Counted from the first letter of the stretch, positions 35,638 to 46,489 are shown. The stretch: DNA of 64,000 nucleotides from Dichetophora obliterata (GCA_963920525.1 OY986435.1:298156708-298220707); one strand, 5' to 3'. Program-made: numbers and translations. The notes: generated by a model from the sequence alone, not told the origin.

Positions 35638-36393
35638 ATCCCAGTGGGCAAAAGCAGAGCTTCGAAGAGCTTCTAGCAGGCCATCATATGGATTTTTTAG
35701 CCCTTCCGCACTCATATCCAAGCCCATTTTTTATATGAAACGAGAAAGTTTTCTAGACCTTCCTCCTAAGCAACTCTAAAGAGGGCTGCTAGAAGTGCTT
35801 TTTGAGAATGCACGTTAGAAAGAATAGCAATATATATATAAACTTGAAATAAAAAACGACTGACATTTTCCATATTTGAACCCACGTTCTCTCATGAGCC
35901 GGTCCGACTCCTTATCCACTCGCCTACCGCAGTTGTTAACAAACTGTCGCTTATTTTGCATCATTACAAATAAAAGTAAGCTTTTGGGAGCTCGGGTTAG
36001 AATTTTTTTTTTATTTGTTCTACAATTCTACAATTTTTTCGATATTTCTCTGTTCATTTACATTTTTTTTTTATTTTTTTTTTTTTTTTTGTAAAATTTC
36101 TACATTCAAAAATATCAGAAAGGATTTGAAAATTTCCCTTTTAAAAGTTTTTATATATTATAATATGCAAAGTGTTAAAGTTCGCAGACATGGGTCAAGA
36201 CCCAGTTTGGACAAAAATGTTTTTTCTTCTTATTTTAAAATTAGATTTTTTTAAAATTGTTCTGCAAAATGCTACGAAAAGACTAAGAACCTTCAAAAAG
36301 TAAACTTTACAGAAGCACTCAACAATACAGTGATCATGGAAGATATCATGATGCCAATCAAAGCATTACACTAGCTAAAATGCCCACTGGGAT
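35638..36393. mobile_element. TIR element carrying a tRNA-like segment
   Basis: Ends ATCCCAGTGGGCA and TGCCCACTGGGAT are perfect 13-base inverted repeats 756 bp apart. Just inside, weakly paired motifs (CATCATATGGA and ATCATGATGCCAAT) extend the symmetry. The interior includes a tRNA-like block (35,866-35,945) and a T-run at about 36,061-36,092. No target duplication is evident and no transposase is present. Confidence 0.6.
35866..35945 (-). ncRNA. tRNA-like sequence inside the TIR element
   Basis: On the minus strand TAGGCGAGTGG (A box, complement of 35,916-35,926) precedes GGTTCAAATAT (B box, complement of 35,872-35,882) at tRNA-like spacing. The segment between them, GTCGGACCGGCTCATGAGAG, is compatible with an anticodon arm plus variable region, but no closed cloverleaf is evident. 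Most likely a SINE head or degenerate tRNA copy that was inserted into, or captured by, the TIR element. Confidence 0.5.
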
Positions 36394-36787
36394 GTGTTTG
36401 CCATGTGATGTACGTTGTAATTCTTGTTGTTGTTGTTAAAACAATTGTTGATATTTGTCTGATTTTGTTATTTTAACAACACTGAAGTATTGCCTAATTT
36501 TAATAGAACAAGAATGGAGAATTACTGATTTGTTGTGATGAATATGTTTCTTATATAATAACCTAATAAATCCTCAGTAGATGGAAAAAGAAGTGGACTT
36601 TTAAATGTTTTATAGTTTATAATATAAAAGTAGGTTTATTTAGACTCCTCATAAACATTAGTTTTAAAATAAAAAATGTAATTAATTTAGTTTTAAAATC
36701 AAACTCAGATTTCTTTTAAAAGCGGAAATCCGACTCTTCTTCTCCCAATACGTGTAAAGAGGAACTAGTATATTAATGGCCGATTTC
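36394..36787. other. Gene-free spacer
   Basis: AT-rich, with a short GTTGTTGTTGTT run near 36,423. Nothing else recognised. Confidence 0.45.
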
Positions 36788-36970
36788 TATACCGAGTATT
36801 AGCGCTAATCCGTAGATTAGGCCAGTTCTAAAACCACGGATCAGTAAAAATGCATTTCTTCACAGAGTATTTAGACGCTTATACTCAGATTTTAGAACTG
36901 AGGACTAGTTCAACCGTGGATTAGCTGGACTTCAGAAATCGGAGTTCTAGCGCTCTTACTACTCGGTTTA
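36788..36970. mobile_element. Small palindromic MITE
   Basis: TATACCGAGTATTAGCGCT on the left and, inverted on the right, TAAACCGAGTAGTAAGAGCG pair imperfectly, as do AATCCGTAGATTAG and CCGTGGATTAGCTGG. CAGAAATCGGAGTTCTAGCG near 36,933 has a relative at 44,327 (CAGAAATTCGGAGTATTAGT), pointing to a dispersed family. Confidence 0.5.
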
Positions 36971-37189
36971 TGCACAATTTCATTTCTTCACCACATAAAA
37001 ACAAGCGTCAAATCGTTGCTTACGTGTTTATTTGTATAAGCTTTAATTTAACTTGCTTTGTTCGTATGTATGTATGTATGTCCGTCAAATTTGCAAACCA
37101 TTTTTCGACAGCTTGTTGGTATACGATTAAGCTGAAATTTAGCATGCATATATACATAAGTCAGGTTACAATGCAATGGCATGAGAACT

Positions 37190-37560
37190 TTCTTTTCTAC
37201 AGCCCCTTTTATCGCCCACAAATCTATAAAAATGATATATCATTTGAAATTTCATATCATGAAAATTTTGGAAGTATATTTTCTTCAAGTAGAAGAGGGG
37301 CTTAGGAAAAAATTTAGCCACTCCCCCTTTTACCGCCTACAAAGAAATAAAATTGCTACATCTCCAAAACTACCGGGCTGATTCAGCTGAAATTTTGGCA
37401 GTAAATTCCATTCAAGTAGAAGACGATTTAGGAAAAAATGTTGTCACACCCCTTTTTACTGCCTACAAATCAATAAAAAGTCGATTCAGCTGAAATTTTG
37501 ACAGTAATTTTTCTTCCAGTAGAAGCTGCCCACAAATCAATTAAAAAGCAATGTCTCAAA
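37190..37560. repeat. Imperfect tandem repeat of about 100-bp units
   Basis: Four diverged units each start with a CC(T/C)TTTTA(T/C)CGCC-like block followed by ACAAA(T/G)(A/C)(A/T)AT and contain TGAAATTTTG(G/A)(C/A)AG plus TTC(A/T)AGTAGAAG. Units start near 37,202, 37,323, 37,452 and 37,525. Frames that look open across this tract on the plus strand are unsupported. Confidence 0.6.
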
Positions 37561-37671
37561 TTTGAAAATAACTTAAAACTTTATTGACAGCATATTTTGA
37601 CAGCAGTATATGACAATAGGTCTCTTTCCTTACTCGATTGTAGAAACTTGCGATGTGCTAGAACGTGTGTC

Positions 37672-37850
37672 CCAAGGTTGATTAATAAAGGTTAAGTCAC
37701 TTGAGAGAAGCTCGGTCGATGAAAGGAAATCAAGAAAAAAAAACTTGAATCTGTACAATTTTTAGCTAACAGCTACTTTGATAGTTCGAACAAAGGCCAA
37801 CAAAGAATACTTTTTTCTCAAGTGACTAAACCTATATTAATCAACCTTGG
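37672..37850. mobile_element. Palindromic MITE (179 bp)
   Basis: The ends CCAAGGTTGATTAATA and TATTAATCAACCTTGG are perfect inverted repeats, continued by AAGTCACTTGAGAGAA and TTCTCAAGTGACT. TGTGT lies close to both ends, offering a possible short duplication. Confidence 0.75.
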
Positions 37851-38334
37851 TGTGTTTAATTGGTGTTTGTTTAATCAAACTTTTTTTAGTTCAAAAGAGA
37901 GAAGAGGAACAAGTATAAAATCGCTCTCTAGATCTCAAAAATTACTCAAAGTGTGCTGGAAACATTTATTATGAGAACAAGCATAATAATAAGCATCAAA
38001 AAGAACAAGAAAATGTCAAATTAACATTTCTTGTTTGCTTATATTGTGCGGTGAAAAATAAATTTACAAATTGTTACATAACATATTAATTGTTAAATAA
38101 AAATACTAAAAGTACACTTTAAAAACAAATTGATTAATTTAAATTGGCGCTATTTACGTTTGATAGGTGATCAGTTGTTTTTTGCTTGAAACTAGCTAAA
38201 TGTCGTTTTTTTGAACTTTACTCGAGTTTTACTCGACAATGTGTACGGAAACACACCTAATATATTGCAGCTGACATATCTTGTGCAAACGCACAATCAA
38301 CTTTAAGGGCTGTTCATACAACCTGCCTGGTTAA

Positions 38335-38476
38335 CCCGAAACACCCTGTCGTTGCCATATGGAAACGCAAACACAAACACTTAAAATGTGCTTATTTTAG
38401 TTTAAACTATGCTATATTTGCGTTAACAGGTCATTCCGAAAATTTAAAAAAAAAAATTTACTCAGGGTGATTCGGG
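38335..38476. mobile_element. piggyBac-type MITE flanked by TTAA
   Basis: TTAA at 38,331-38,334 and 38,477-38,480 encloses ends CCCGAAACACCCTG and (inverted) CCCGAATCACCCTG. TTAA target duplication with CCC-starting TIRs is the mark of piggyBac-type elements. At 142 bp it has no coding capacity. Confidence 0.75.
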
Positions 38477-38609
38477 TTAAAATAACTAATATCTCAAATT
38501 ATAATATTGTCACTTTGCATGAATACCCTTTATGTATATATTTGTATTGCACAACTTACGAAATTTCATCTTCATATTTAAAGTTGACATTTGTTGCATG
38601 ACAATATTA

Positions 38610-38846
38610 AGGGTATTCACGATTCAGTGCACTTGAGGACTTTAGGACTCTTCTAAGTACTTTAGGACTTTTCCGCATAAGTACTTTTCTACTGTAGCCT
38701 CAAACTTGAGGACTTGAGCAGTTGTGCGCATTGAACAATTTTGACAGCTTTGAAAAAGTGATAGTGGTGTGTTCACGAAAAGCTAACTGCACAAATCCTT
38801 AAGTCCTCAACTGCACAGGAAAGTGCACTGAACCGTGAATACACCT
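38610..38846. mobile_element. Palindromic MITE with AGGGTATTCAC end
   Basis: AGGGTATTCACGATTCAGTG on the left pairs with the inverted right end AGGTGTATTCACGGTTCAGT. Inner blocks TTGAGGACTT and AAGTCCTCAA also pair. The terminal motif matches the element at 19,756-20,009 although the interiors differ. Confidence 0.65.
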
Positions 38847-39199
38847 CTTACCTTTTATCTGTAGTATTGCATATATTTTCAGTTTGGATAACACTCGTGA
38901 CTTAAAATTTACCTCGAAACCAAAAAAAGTACTCGAATAATCGCTTTTTGATCGTTTTGTTACATAACGTTTCTACAAATACTTTTTCGACGACCGAAAA
39001 ATTTTCCTCATACAATTTTCTTCAATTTTTTAAAAAAAATTTCTTTGTTTGAATTCAATAATTCAAATTTTAATTTTTACGTTACTGTTGCTGCTGCTTA
39101 TTGTTGATTGCTGCCCATCTAATTCTGCTCGCTGTTTTACAAAAACCTTGTGACATCTACTGCTCCATAAGGACCATTAGGCCATATTCGCTCAACCGC

Positions 39200-40429
39200 A
39201 TGGAGTCAAATTCCATGCAAAATGAGCCTGAGCAGAAAGCTAAGAAGCCTCCTGACAAAAAACCGAAATTTGAATTTTTCACTCAACACCAATAATAACG
39301 ATCCAAAATCTGCATCCAATCATACAACTAATCCTGTTTTTTATGTTCCTTTGAATACTGCATCATCCAATTATTCTCCACAAAGTCTAGAAGAATTAAA
39401 ACTTCCGACTGGAGTTTCAGACACTCATCATTCAAACACTGGAACTAAAACACTGGAACTAAACGATTGCCGATCATCAGGATGCTCTGAACACATCAAG
39501 AGACATTATCATGGAATTCGAGTCTTCATCTTTGCCAAATAAGCATGTTGCAGCAAAAAATCTGATGCTACTTAGCCGAAACAGTGGTATGAAAAAAACA
39601 AGAGAGTTTGATAAAAAGCAATCTAAAAGTAAGCTTCTTAGTAATAATCACCTTAAAAATAATAATAATTCAAATATAAAAAGATAAAAAATGCTTTTGA
39701 TGAGATAGTCCCTGATACAGTGAACAGAGTCACAAAACTTTCAAATCAATTCTCAATAAAAAACAATGCTGATACTGGTCTTTTCCTCATTTTTCTTCAA
39801 TCTTAAAACTTAAAAAAAAACTTAATGACCTCAGTCACATACGGTAACTACTGAGTAAGGCAGTCACCTGGGAGGCGCCGAAATATAAGAATAAAGAAAT
39901 GCAATGTAAACGATGTCAACATTGGGGGCATATCTCAAAAAATTGCAACATACAATTTGTCTGTATAAAGTGCAGGGATAGACATGAACCTGGAGAATGC
40001 CCTCTGAACGAAGTAGAAAATCCAATCCCTTTCTGCAACAATTGCAAAAAGTCTAGTCACCCCGTGAACTGGAAAGGCTGTAAAGTCTACCAAAAATTCA
40101 TTTCTTTCAAAAACATAAAACTAAAAGATGCAGCTGAATTAAAAAGAGCCGCAAATTTTAACACTATCAAAGCCGTCACTGAAACAGACTTCATTAATCC
40201 AATAAAATCCTTCGCAAGTATTTTCAAATCGCAGGGCGAGCAAACCTTTTCTAATCATCCCACAATTCAACCAAACTTCAGGCCACCAATAATTGATGAG
40301 TTTCTCAAACTTTCTAAATATTTCTTAATCCCCGAGCCGTTATCTTTAGAACAACAAATTCAAAATTTTATGAATAACTATAAATATTTACCTATTGATC
40401 AGGTGAAATCTCAATTTATGGAATTGTAA
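39200..40429 (+). pseudogene. Gag-like ORF1 with three CCHC zinc knuckles, frameshifted
   Basis: The likely start is ATG 39,200 (MESNSMQNEPEQKAKKPPDK). A frame change near 39,288 continues as NDPKSASNHTTNPVFYVPLN. Further breaks follow until about 39,860, where WEAPKYKNKEMQCKRCQHWG begins an uninterrupted part. The knuckles are C-x2-C-x4-H-x4-C (CKRCQHWGHISKNC), C-x2-C-x3-H-x4-C (CIKCRDRHEPGEC) and C-x2-C-x4-H-x5-C (CNNCKKSSHPVNWKGC), the triplet usual in Jockey-clade Gag proteins, which bind element RNA. The C-terminal tail runs to a stop at 40,427-40,429. Inactive in its present form. Confidence 0.88.
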
Positions 40430-40909
40430 ACACAAATAAAAAATCTTATAGTTCGTAAAGACACTAATTTACTCACTTTTAATGTAGGATCTCTGATCGA
40501 TACGAGTCGAAAAATTGATCCATTAAAATTGCTTCAAACGCACAAAATAGATATTGGCTTCATATAAGAATGTCACTTACGAAACCCTAAAGTATTCCTA
40601 GAAAATTTTGACTTCATATACGATAATTCTTCTACAGTGGTGGCTATTGTTTTAAAAAGCAACTTCACCTATTCCCACATCATTATTCAAGGAGTTTCTT
40701 TTCCACATTGCTTTATAAAATTAAAACTAACCGGTTCTTCTAAATTTTTTCTTTTGGGTTCCACCTACATTCCATGTAATTTTCCATCCGCACTTTTGTA
40801 TTCAAGTCTGAATGAAATTCTCAATTACTCGAAAAATTTTGAAGGTAAGATTATTGGTGGGGACTTCAACGCCAGAAACCCGGACTGGGGCGATAATTTT
40901 GAAAACTAA
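40430..40909 (+). pseudogene. ORF2 endonuclease domain (AP-endonuclease type), degenerate
   Basis: LLTFNVGSLIDTSRKIDPLK near 40,470 corresponds to the N-terminal strand and helix of non-LTR endonucleases, followed by KIDIGFI and a stop where the catalytic glutamate region (ExHLR-like, seen as ECHLRNPK) begins. The frame continues TVVAIVLKSNFTYSHI, FLLGSTYIPCNFPS (a Y-IPC motif shared by Jockey types) and GGDFNARNPDWGD near 40,857, the Asp/Asn catalytic centre. A stop after FEN and loss of frame downstream remove the SDH motif from this reading; LLDHFLVSVN-like sequence appears near 41,010 in another frame. Confidence 0.85.
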
Positions 40910-41159
40910 CTTAAACAATAAATGTTTCTTTAGTTAGTTGCAAAATCACACTTTAGACCTCATACGAACTTCCGATAGCAGACCCTCTTTTCTTTCTTCT
41001 AGTTCCTTTCTTGATCACTTCCTGGTATCTGTAAATATCATCGACTGAATAAATCAATTTTTCCATTACAAGCTTTGAAACCTTCTTTGATCACTTTCCA
41101 ATACGCCTAAAAATTGATCTTAATAACATTAATTTTAGTATAAAAATCCCTCGTTTTGC

Positions 41160-43296
41160 TTCCTCATTCAAAAACACAAATTGGATGAATTTTAACAGAG
41201 ATTTAGAAGCTTCTCTCTCCGATAACATGCCTCCAAACAATGTCAATCTTCAAAATTCTGATATAGATTTTCATATAGACCTCTCCTTACACTCTGAAAA
41301 AATTGAAAGCAAGAGGAACAAATATTTTCTTTCCGATAATATTCTCAAACTTTACAAAATTAAACACGCCTGGTATAGACATATTAACGATACATACAAA
41401 CTCCTATCAAATCAAATCAATCTCCTCAAAATTAACATTAAAGAACAGGTCCAACTAGAACAGGCTTATGAATTTAAATCAAAATTAAATCGTATTAAAC
41501 CTGGTCCGACAGCATATAAACAAATTTTCCAAATTGTTAGTAATAAAAAAAAATCAATTTGTTCGGAAATTTCTGTCAATCACACTATTATTAATGATGA
41601 AAATGACATATTAGATAGTTTTCGTCAACATAATGAAAAAATCTACTCAGAAATAATTCCTTATAGAAGCGATTCACTGGATATAAAACATACAGTTTTA
41701 CACAGATGAACTGAGGGTAACTCTTCAATATATAACTTTGATGACAACTTCAATTCTCTTGAAAATGAGGATAGTTTTCATTTCATAAACACAAATTCTC
41801 TCAATATCATCTTAAGAAACCAAAACAATAAAAAATCTTCCGGCTTAGACAAAATTTCTAATTTTATCATTAAAAAATTCCCGCCTTTGGCTCTTAACTT
41901 TTAGACAATTTTGTTCAATAACTGCATAAGGAACGGATACTTCCCGACCCAATGGAAAATTGCTGGTATAATACCTATTTAAAAAAAACCTAATATCATT
42001 GATTTAAATAATTTTCGTCCCATTTCAATGCTATCGAATTTGGGAAAACTATCAGAACACATCCTAAAACAAAAAATGGAAATTAATTTAGGCGATGACT
42101 ACATTTCCCCTTACCAATTTGGCTTTAAAAAATTACACTCTACAGTTCATGCATTATTACTTTTTTATGACAACATTACCCGAAATTTACGTCAAAAAAT
42201 GCACGATCGCAGTATCCTTGGATATAGAAAAAGCTTTCGATAGAGCTTTTCAATATGGCATACTTTTTAAACTCATAAATTTAGGTTTTGATCAATTTTT
42301 GTTAAAATTATTTCATAGCTTTTTTTTTTTGATAGAAAATTCTATGTTCAGATTAATAATATAACTTCTAATCTTGGATCAGTTACGAGCGGAGTTCCCA
42401 AGGCTCTGTGCTGCTCCCCACTTCTTTAATATTTATCTGCACGATTTCCCACACGCATTGTCTGATTCAAAAGCTATCTTATACGCTGATGACTGCCTCA
42501 TCTTCACTCATCGCGAATCTCCCACATCTGCTTTAAACGAAGTCACTAGGCATCTTGAAAATATAAACGATTTCTACAAAGAATGGGGCATACGAAACAA
42601 TTTATCCAAATCTGAGGCTATTTGTATAAGAAATGCGTCTGGCAAATGCAGACGATCAGTTATCCCAGAAAGCAAAAACCTAAAACTCTTGCTAAACGGT
42701 TCGGAGATAGCTTTCAAAAATAATATTAAATATCTCGGTGTACAATTTAATAACTTACTTAAGTTTAATAAACACGCAAGATTAAACTTAAAGAAAGCTC
42801 AAAAATTAACCGGCATGTTTTCTATTCTCCTAAGCAATAAATACTTAAGCCAAGATACAAAACTCCTGATATACAAAGTCAGTATTCGCTCAGTTTTGCT
42901 ATACGCATTTCCAATATGGGTTTCCATCTCGCCTACGGTAGCCAAAGAATTGGAAATATTGGAACGAAATGTGCTAAGGCGCTGTGTCAATAAGAATTTT
43001 GAATCCTTTGTTAAACGTTTCTCGAATAATTTTATCTACAGGAAAGCCATGGTTAATCCATTATGTCACTATGCTCTTTCGCTACAAAAAAAAAGTTTAT
43101 AAATAGACTTCCTTTCCATGAGAACGACTTATTGAAAGATATTTTCGATGTCCAAAAACAGTTTAATTGGTCTTCTACTAACTATCTCTCCCCAATTGGC
43201 ATCCTAAACGAACACATTGAAACTGACCTTGACTTCGATACTCCACTACTACCGGAATTTTATAATGCATCTACTCCTGGTAAACACAAGGGCTAA
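41160..43296 (+). pseudogene. ORF2 reverse transcriptase and C-terminal region, multiple frameshifts
   Basis: The linker runs in one frame from 41,185 to 41,709 (HAWYRHINDTYKLLSNQIN). RT motifs follow: KKSSGLDKISNFIIKKF near 41,830, IIDLNNFRPISMLSNLGKL near 41,995, SPYQFGFKKLHST, then, after a shift, SLDIEKAFDRAF (motif A, near 42,215). The GVPQGSVL motif near 42,390 has lost one base. The frame from 42,374 carries AILYADDCLIF with catalytic YADD at 42,482-42,493, NLSKSEAICI, and IKYLGVQFNNLL. The C-terminus shifts again near 43,090 and ends with STPGKHKG and a stop at 43,294. No RNase H is present, as in Jockey-clade elements. Confidence 0.9.
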
Positions 43297-43872
43297 ACTA
43301 CATAAAATGTTCTACTATCACTCATACATAACTTTAAGTAATATTATAAATTATAATTTTTATAATTATTGTAATATTATAATTATAATATAATAAATTA
43401 ATGTAAAATACTTATGTCATATTCCAAATAAATCACAAAAGTTAATCTTATTCTTAAAAAAATTTACCAACTGATTATAGTCTTAAGTATAGTTTTAATT
43501 ATTTTAGGTTTTAAGTTTAGCTTGTAAGTATATCACCAGAGACAACACGTCTCCTCGTTTATACCTAATGTCGGGAGCAAGCATTGTATCCATCCTATGA
43601 AAAAAAACACAATCATATATATCCTCTTCTATACTCAAGCAAGTTGCTTTTACTTCTACACCACCTCAGAACAACACACTCATAGTCCTAAGTTATCTAT
43701 CCAAAACTATTACTAATAATATACACTTTGTAACTGAAAAAAAAGGTTTAAATAAATTGAATTGAATTGAAAATACTTTTTCGAGTTTTTATTAATTATA
43801 CTAAAATTTTTTATCTTGTAAAAAATATCAGGCAGAACGGACTACCAAAATGTATCGACAAATGCGCCACTA

Positions 43873-44252
43873 GTGTCTGCTTACACTAATCTCACTCAAC
43901 CGACTCACTTTGACGTCTACAGAAGAGATAAGAAAGTGGGAAGATGAATGTACCGTGAGGCAAGAGTTTTAAAACTTTAAAAATTTTGCGACTCTCTTTG
44001 ATTTGAGATTTGTCATTTTGAGTGTTTTTTTTTTTGTGCTTTTAGAGCTGCCGAATTTGCAGTGCTATATGCAGCTAAGAAGCACACACTCAAGCAAACA
44101 CTAATTTTTTATTGCTTTAAAATATTTATGGTGAAAAACAGCATACAAGAAAATTCAGACTCAAAGTGAAGCAAGTTATGTGTGTGAACATTAAAAAAAA
44201 CTGTGTCATGTGAAAGTAAGTCGGTTGAGTGAGGCTAGTGTAAACCGACACC
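43873..44252. mobile_element. TIR element, TA-flanked candidate
   Basis: GTGTCTGCTTACACTAATCT on the left and, inverted from the right, GGTGTCGGTTTACACTAGCC begin arms that also share TCACTCAACCGACT(C/T)ACTTT, about 40 bases in all. TA lies at 43,871-43,872 and 44,253-44,254. The length is 380 bp, non-coding. Confidence 0.65.
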
Positions 44253-44448
44253 TATAAATAAGTTTTGACAACCTGATGTAAAAACTGCTGTCAAATTTGG
44301 CATAAAAACTGGTATACAGAAATTCGGAGTATTAGTGCTTAATACTCCGTTTGCAAACTAATCCGCGGACTAGGAAAGTGAAAAAATGACCAAGTACTAA
44401 CTTTTTCAATAGTTAGTCCATGAACCAGCTAGACCACGTAGTTTTCCT
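44253..44448. repeat. Spacer with short hairpin related to the 36.8-kb MITE
   Basis: CGGAGTATTAGTGCTTAATACTCCG-like hairpin at 44,326-44,350 (arms CGGAGTATTA and TAATACTCCG); the preceding CAGAAATTCGG is related to the right end of the 36,788-36,970 MITE. Confidence 0.45.
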
Positions 44449-45900
44449 TTTCATATTGAAAAATGTTGTTATTGTTGTTTCTTTGGAAAAATTCGTTAGA
44501 GCAATTAATTGTTCGAACCTGGCCTAAAGCTCAATAAACGATTTTAAACTATCAAACAACTAGAATTTGTATTTAAAATCAAGAATGATTTAAACTATCA
44601 AACATTTAGAATTTGTATTTAAATCATAGATAACACGGTTTAACAAAATTAGAAAAAATCAAAAAACTTGGCATAAGACATAATGCCAAGAACACATAAT
44701 GCCATTAAAATTCGTTAGAGCAATTAATTGTTCTAACCTGACCTAAAGCTCAATAAACGATTTTAAACTATCAAACAACTAGAATTTGTATTTAAAATCA
44801 AGAATGATTTAAACTATCAAACAATTAGAATTTATATTAAAATCATAGAAAATCAACACAAAAAATAACAAGGTCATATAGAAAACTTTAAGTTGTATAT
44901 TAATTTTATTTGTTGTTAAACAGTTGTAACCTTTTCTTAAAATAGTTTTTATTAAGTTGCAACAATAAGCTAAACAATAAACGGTAACTCAACTGCACTA
45001 TCTTTATTTCGATACAAGGGTTAAAAAAAGGGAAAAAAGACAAGAACAAACGACACATCAAGCGAATATGACATCAATTTCAATTCGATTCTTGATAAAT
45101 ATAAAAAAGGACTTTACAATTATATAGAGAACGGTTTAAAGGTACAAAGACTTGTCATTTTCATACCAGCAAATCAGACGCTGCCGTTTTAAGTACCGTT
45201 TAGCTGGCACAGTAAAATTCATGGCTTGTTGTGTTGTATGCAATAGAGAATACTGATGCATGTAGCTAGAGAGCCAGTATGTGGCTACAAAAAATGAACT
45301 ACAACTAGCCAAGGTTGCCAGTTAAAATTTAAAACAATTCCGACAAAAAGCTACTTTTTCACAATAACATAAATTAAATACAACAAAAATTACCATTGTA
45401 AATATAAACAAAAAAGTTTCTACCGCAATAAAAAAATATCAAAAAAAATTTCACGATCATTAAATATTACCACAAAAATACCACGCTTTTTAAAAATGCC
45501 ACCACAAATTACTTATGCATTTAAAATTGCCACAAAAATCTCATTCGCATTAAAAAATACCACAATAAGTCCCATATGCACAAACCATTTTAAAAACATT
45601 TAGAAATACCAGAAAGAAACTTTGCTTACTAAAAAAAAAAAAAAAAATACAGGAAGAATATGACCAAGCTCCTATGGAAATTTAAATAATACCCCGCTGA
45701 ATTTCCACGCCAATTAAAAAATACCACGCTGAATTAAATAATTTAATAGGAATTCCCAGAAACAAAAATTTCTAAGAGCAATTAAAAATTACCACGAATG
45801 GGATTTTTCCAACATAACTGGCAACGTTGCTACTAGCTGCTGGTATTGTTGTTTTGGTTTTGCATGTGCTGCGAAGGGCCGTTTTTCACTTGGCAATTCT
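44449..45900 (-). repeat. 1.7-kb dispersed repeat, copy 2 (inverted relative to copy 1)
   Basis: Colinear in reverse with 15,606-17,275: it ends (in repeat orientation, begins) at GTGAAAAACGGCCCTTCGCA and carries the same GCCAGTTATGTTGG, TGGCTCTCTAGCTA and CGTTTAGCTGGCAC landmarks. Two subrepeat copies (44,449-44,640 and 44,700-44,895) stand in direct orientation, separated by about 60 bases that hold ATAATGCCAAGAACACATAATGCC-type duplicated text. In copy 1 the corresponding end is a hairpin instead. It lacks the subrepeat inserted at 15.9-16.1 kb of copy 1. No coding. Confidence 0.78.
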
Positions 45901-46040
45901 ATGAGCAATAATTGCTTTCGCCGCAAGTAGTTTGTTGACTACTCGGGTTTAAAGGGGACTTTCGTAAGCCCCTTCATGCGGGCGTATAATCCACAAACTG
46001 CTTCCGGCAAAGGCAATTATTGCCGAGTGAAAAGCGGGAC
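45890..46040. repeat. Hairpin capping the 1.7-kb repeat copy
   Basis: GCAATAATTGCTTTCGCCGC with AAGTAGTTTGT on the left is mirrored by ACAAACTGCTTCCGGCAAAG and GCAATTATTGCC on the right. GC-rich loop GGGGACTTTCGTAAGCCCC forms a second small hairpin inside. Confidence 0.65.
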
Positions 46041-46225
46041 AAAGAGATCTTCCTACGATTTTAATACTTGAATCCGACGTTCCGATATTTGACCAAAATT
46101 CTTCAAAATTTTACGATTTCGGAAAAAGTAGATCCGGCGTCCGATTTTGCATATATTTTTATACACATGAGTATTTGAAAAGAAAAACATTAGTATAATA
46201 AAATTGATGGCAATTAAAAATAAAA
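46041..46225. other. Short spacer
   Basis: GTCCGATTTTGC / ATCCGACGTTCCGAT-like diverged duplicates only. Confidence 0.35.
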
Positions 46226-46489
46226 AGATGCGTTGGTACTTCTGCGTTTCTAATAATGAAAAAATTTATTTTTGAATTGTTGAGCTTACCGAATTCCTCA
46301 GCTAACGTTGAGAGAACTTTTAGTCAAATAAATACTAATAAAACTAAAGTTCGCAATAGATTAGAGTTAGATACAATGGAAGGAACTCTGCATAAAAAAG
46401 ATTATCTGCGTATGAAATCTTTTAACTGTTTTAGTCTTGAAATTGATAAAGAATTGATAAACAAATGTAATGAAGCAATGTATATATGA
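46226..46489 (+). pseudogene. hAT transposase C-terminal dimerisation domain remnant
   Basis: In frame, SAFLIMKKFIFELLSLPNSS is followed by ANVERTFSQINTNKTKVRNR, then LELDTMEGTLHKKDYLRMKS and a stop at 46,487-46,489. LP-x-SSA-x-VER-x-FS followed by KTK-x-RNRL is the signature of the hAT-family dimerisation region (Pfam Dimer_Tnp_hAT type). Only this last exon-like piece survives; the RNase-H-like catalytic core, BED finger and TIRs were not found nearby. Cys near the C-terminus (NCFSLEIDKELINKC) also resembles other family members. Confidence 0.85.

Larger units (their letters stand above)
38991..43770 (+). mobile_element. Jockey-like non-LTR retrotransposon with 14-bp target duplications
   Basis: Flanked by AAATACTTTTTCGA at 38,977-38,990 and again at 43,771-43,784, which fixes both ends. 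The element is about 4.8 kb, close to full length for this class, and runs 5' leader, gag with CCHC knuckles, an apurinic-type endonuclease, reverse transcriptase, and a 3' tail ending in repeats of ATTGA rather than poly(A). Numerous stops and frameshifts in both open frames make it incapable of retrotransposition, yet the intact duplication and 5' end show it was once a complete insertion. Confidence 0.9.

Noticed and set aside
37021..37090. Conserved coding exon at the GTATGTATGTATGTCCGTC region
   Set aside because: The pattern is a short tandem TATG run leading into the diverged tandem repeats; the open frame shows no domain.
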